From Trematomus loennbergii (taxonomy: Eukaryota; Chordata; Actinopteri; Perciformes; Nototheniidae): 64,000 nucleotides of DNA. The notes beneath the pieces were generated by a model, which worked only from the letters and a program-made list of their open reading frames with translations, was not told the origin of the DNA and did not search any database. Both the position numbers and the translations under genes were made by a program. The DNA is taken from positions 1-64,000 of the forward strand of contig JAAOOA010001618.1 in assembly GCA_012861695.1 (NCBI GenBank). Direction: 5' to 3'. Numbering within the stretch: the first letter of the stretch is position 1; each line of letters opens with the position of its first letter. Shown here one piece after another: positions 60,614 to 64,000 of the stretch.

Positions 60614-60725
60614 CAGTGTTTGCAGAGTCCTGCTGTGTTGTTGAGAAATAGCTGCTGGATTCAGTTGAGTGTTTCTTCAGAGAAACAGAGACTTGTCTCG
60701 GCTGCTGCTCTGCTGTCGCTCAGAC
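60614..60725 (-). other. TRIM-4 5' untranslated exon
   Basis: Matches the other three first exons and keeps the GTGAGTAC donor. It lies 6.8 kb from its coding segment because of the insertions between. Confidence 0.58.
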
Positions 60726-60741
60726 AAACTTCAGCTCTCAT

Positions 60742-60758
60742 TTCTGGGAATGTAAACT
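60742..60758 (-). promoter_or_regulatory. GAS site with damaged ISRE, TRIM-4 promoter
   Basis: Minus strand: TTCCCAGAA (60750-60742) is intact. The ISRE reads AGTTTACATTCCC, one base short and with one core change, so it no longer fits the consensus. Confidence 0.45.
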
Positions 60759-60787
60759 CTTCTCTTACAGTGTGGTCCCACCTCTCA

Positions 60788-61670
60788 TGCGGCTTTCACA
60801 CCAGCGCTTTTCCCTTTCTAGCTCCTAGCTAGAGCTTTTCTGGTTCAGCTCCGATTTCCCTTTTCAGCTCCCGCTCTGTTCACACCGCCCAGCTGCCGCT
60901 GCTGCGTCATGACGTCACCGTTTACGTCGCTGATTTTACCCCCAACGGAGCTCAGAACAACAACAACGGGGGGGACTGCGTCGGGTCGATGATCGTGTTG
61001 CTTTTAATCATACGAAGCCAGATTAAATTAATAACGACTTCTCCAACCTTATACTTTTCTCCAGAGTGCCGTGGTTCATTGTTTATTAATGTGTTTCAGC
61101 GGCATTTACCGACCGCTGCAGTGCTGGCTGCTCTTCCACGGGAGTTTATTCTCCCGTTAGCTCCGGGTTAGCTCACACGGCTCAAAGTATTCACTGTCTG
61201 ACTGTCACACAAGCAGCTGATACATATCCCCAGTTCCCCTTAAGTGAATGTGTGTCAGTCTGAATTGACGCTGTTTGGCATCACAACGCTGTTATGAAAG
61301 TTTCTCTGGTATAACATGGGTGATGTTAGCATAGCAACCGAAGCTAAACTGACTACTTGCTAAGCCGTTTTCTACAGGCACATTTTACCGGCGTATTTTT
61401 CATTATGATTCTACTTGTGATAGTCGGACATGACAACCTGTGCAGCCCATGTACTGTATTGATTCCATCCGATAGCTGCTATAATAACAACAAAAACGTC
61501 TGCCTGCTCTCCACAATGATCAATAACAGCGAACGAATGGTCAAAGTAAGGTACAAATAAACAGAATCACACGAAGCCTGGTTAGTGTTGCCTGACTTTA
61601 TAAAGTTTTTTTTTTTGTAAGTGAGTGGTTGCCTTCTAGTCACTTTGCTCAGCGCTACTGCTTGTAGGCA
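60788..61670. mobile_element. Right-truncated relative of the 32726-33866 MITE
   Basis: The stretch CGGCTTTCACACCAGCGCTT onward follows 32728-33660 closely, with the same order of motifs. The right terminal repeat is missing: similarity stops at about 61665. Confidence 0.65.
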
Positions 61671-61689
61671 GGCATGACGAGACTCTTCA

Positions 61690-62470
61690 GTCGACCCATG
61701 TTCAGGGGAGGTGGGTTTAGTTTCCTGCACGCCTCGACGTAGAGAGACGTAAGCGACGCCGCGTCATAGCTCCGAAGCTCTTGCCTCTAGACCAAAGCGG
61801 CAAATTCTGGGGAAGAGCCGGGACGCCAATGCGGAAGTGCCACAAACTGCAGTTCATATATTGGCCGAGAGCATTTCCATAGACCCCCATGTTAAAATGC
61901 CCAATTTCACAGCAGAAAATAAACGTTTCTAGCCCTGGATGCAAAAATATTATTATGAATAGTTAGATTCCACCTTCATGATTATGAATCTGTGAGTGAA
62001 TTGTTTTCTAACATGACCCTTTTATTTATATTAGGTCTTAAAGTTTTTGCATAAATTAGGGCGTGGTCACATTGAGTGACAGCTCTGTCAAGTGACTGCT
62101 GCTGTTAGCTTCTTGTCTCTCTGCTAGCTGCTCCGTCTCCGTGAAGCTACAGGGACTCTGCCTGCCCAGTTCATCCAGGGAACACAACTTGACCCCGGCC
62201 GTGTTTGTTTGTTCTTCATGCTTATATATCGGACTATTGTGACTCGCTCTGCGGTTAAAACAGACGGTGCATGAATGCGGTTTTGCGGTAAGTGAAATTC
62301 GAGTACTTTATTTATGTGTTTATGATTTCAATCAGCTACGTAAAATGTTAAGGCTTGGGTTAGCGTGTAAGCGAGTGGTAGCTACATCGGTGCTAACGAT
62401 GCTAATCGTAGCCTCCAAGTTAACTTAAAACCATAGACTGTATATATAAAGGTTAAAACGAAATAGACAA
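61690..62470. repeat. Interspersed repeat
   Basis: Contains GCAGTTCATATATTGGCC (61846) and ATAGACTGTATATATAAAGG (62434), motifs common in teleost interspersed repeats. Possible exon-like GT sites (about 62290) are seen, but I cannot support a gene. 62470-63010 is AT-rich and unassigned. Confidence 0.45.
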
Positions 62471-63013
62471 GTGTTAAGCGTTAAGTGGGATAATACTGTA
62501 GAACAAAAGGCTTCTGTTTGAGGTTGATAAAATAAGGTCATCCTTGTAACTTAGAGAGATATTTTATTATGTAGGTAGGAACTGTATGCATCGCTAAGGT
62601 TAATTTAAATTGGCTATGCTCAAGTATGTAGACAAGCTAACGTCGAAGTAGTGTATGTGAAATCAACCTCACAATAAGATGTGTGTATATTACAATTATT
62701 AATGTCATATTTCAAGATGATTACTTAGATATTACAATATGGTTGGTTGAGCTGGAGTTCATTATTGAGCTTACACGTTAACATCACAGTCATCTGAAGA
62801 ACGAACCCAAACCTTGTTGTTTTTATTAATTGCATTACCAAATTGGTATCAAATAAATATAAGCATTGGTAACACAACTTCCAAAGTTACAGTAAAATAA
62901 AAAGGACCCTGACTCGGCAATACACAATCCAACATGTTCAACAGAAGAGAATAAGTTATATTGTTTGTACACATGGTTCTTTACATATATATCTGTTTGT
63001 TTAAAGTGTCCAG

Positions 63014-63709
63014 GTGATGCAGACAGGCTGGACCAGAGAGTGAGAGACAGAACTGGACTCCTCACAGCAGTGAACTTCAGCACAGGTACAAATACTCTTT
63101 TTTCATACTGTACAAAGAATCAAGAAAGATATTGGTTTAAATAAATGAAGTATTGACTTTAATACACTGATATACATTCCATTAAACAATACTAAATACT
63201 AGATCACCTACACATCAGTGAAGTTGAGGGTTTTTTCCATGCAAAGGGTTACATTTAGATGTTAACAAGCAATATGACTGTCAGCTTTCTAATTTAAGTA
63301 TTGAAGGCAAAGATATTTAACGCATAGTGACAACTGCTATTTATCTCTCAATATTGTCTGTAAAAACGTGGTAAAAGTTATTCTTTCAGTGAGACAACAG
63401 AGCAAGCTTGTTTTAATAACAGTTAAATATTATTTTGATAATAAAATACATTTCAATGTTGATGAATTCATACTGTTCATTCATAATCTGATTGTCTTTG
63501 TAGCTCACTGTTGAAATAAAAAAAAACATTACAATTACAAAATAATTATATCTACAGCCCCTAAACACAAGCACACCTCTTTCATAAATAACACACTTGT
63601 TCTGCAATAATATGTTTTATGTTTCCTGTAATTTTTGTTAGGAAAGGACATGCCTGAAAGACACGACTCAACATCTCCTCTTTCTGAGGGTCAAGAAAAC
63701 ATCCAATAG
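63014..63709 (+). CDS. Last two coding exons of an unrecognised gene
   Basis: Exon 63014-63085 (acceptor TCCAG, donor GTACAA) reads DADRLDQRVRDRTGLLTAVN then FSTG. The codon split after one base of the last codon is completed by exon 63642-63709 (acceptor TTGTTAG), which reads KDMPERHDSTSPLSEGQENI then Q and TAG. Phase agrees at both junctions and the upstream exon begins in phase 2, so more exons should lie upstream; I do not find them. The product is hydrophilic and Ser/Arg/Asp-rich, with no domain I recognise. AATAAA follows at about 63904. It could be a real gene end or a transcribed repeat. Confidence 0.4.
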
Positions 63710-64000
63710 GAAAATTAAAAGCTGATGTTATGAGATGTTAAGACCAGTACAGGACATTCACTAAGAAACTACTTTTATTGTGAAAACAGTCAGCTGATCG
63801 AATGCACCTATTTCCACATCTACACTCCATCAGCTGATTATTTCTATTTGCCTCACTTTATGAGCTTCACAACATGTACCTTGTACCGCAGAGTTTGCAA
63901 CGCAAATAAATGGGGCCAATCTTCAGTCGATGTGAATGTGTAATCTAACATTTTCAGTAAGAATAATGGACAAAAGGAGTGCAAATACAAATTCAATTTA
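63710..64000. other. 3' flank, no further feature
   Basis: Likely 3' UTR up to AATAAA near 63904 if the preceding exons are real. Nothing else is seen. Confidence 0.4.

Noticed and set aside
62100..62295. Noncoding first exon with donor GTAAGT near 62289 linked to the exons at 63014
   Set aside because: The sequence sits within a common teleost repeat, and phase or transcript evidence is lacking.

Overview
This is nuclear DNA from a ray-finned fish, most likely an acanthomorph (spiny-rayed) teleost. The genes are split by introns with GT-AG borders. They belong to fish-expanded families: six-cysteine astacin proteases and bloodthirsty/TRIM39-like TRIM proteins. The rest is dense in teleost-type repeats: L2/Rex-like LINEs, tRNA-derived SINEs, PIF/Harbinger and hAT elements, TTAA-flanked MITEs and long (CA)n runs. 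The species cannot be read from the sequence.

The window is a degraded tandem array of a two-gene module: a TRIM gene on the minus strand and an astacin metalloprotease gene on the plus strand, to its right. Unit 1 (about 1-9500) has the start of a TRIM coding exon at the left edge, its 5' untranslated exon at 896-1005, and the last two astacin coding exons (1814-1895 and 5796-5922). Unit 2 has a nearly complete but frameshifted TRIM (21034-22642), its 5' exon (about 23879-23990) and the astacin tail (26456-28042). An isolated astacin head (16905-17599) lies before it. Unit 3 has TRIM-3 (39759-41377), its 5' exon (about 42882-42995), the middle astacin exons including the zinc site (43886-44651), a 7.3-kb LTR element, then the astacin tail (52731-53363). 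Unit 4 keeps only the TRIM RING segment (53597-53792) and, after about 6.8 kb of inserted elements, its 5' exon (about 60614-60725). Large blocks are repeated: about 6100-9500 matches 28200-31200, and 18360-21033 matches 33870-39758 once insertions are removed. No complete intact gene lies inside the window.

Two results stand out. First, each TRIM promoter has a STAT-type GAS site overlapping an ISRE-like site just upstream of the untranslated exon. The site is intact in three copies and damaged in the fourth, which suggests that the family was interferon-inducible. Second, every TRIM/astacin junction in units 1-3 seems to lie at the same broken hAT element. This explains why the astacin copies beside TRIM genes lack first exons and suggests how the module arose.

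Between the units are many separable insertions, several with readable target duplications: two Harbinger elements (13773-16512, 56295-60444), a 1.1-kb MITE (32726-33866), a hAT element (34070-35331), a LINE (35678-38434), a solo LTR (24318-24703), an LTR retrotransposon primed by tRNA-Gln with no recognisable gag-pol (44888-52191), and a 1.5-kb fold-back element (54594-56135). Their presence or absence in each unit gives a relative history of the array; units 3 and 4 are sisters. At the right end, two exons (63014-63085, 63642-63709) look like the 3' end of an unrelated, unrecognised gene. Several gene breaks are one- or two-base indels, so some could be assembly errors.
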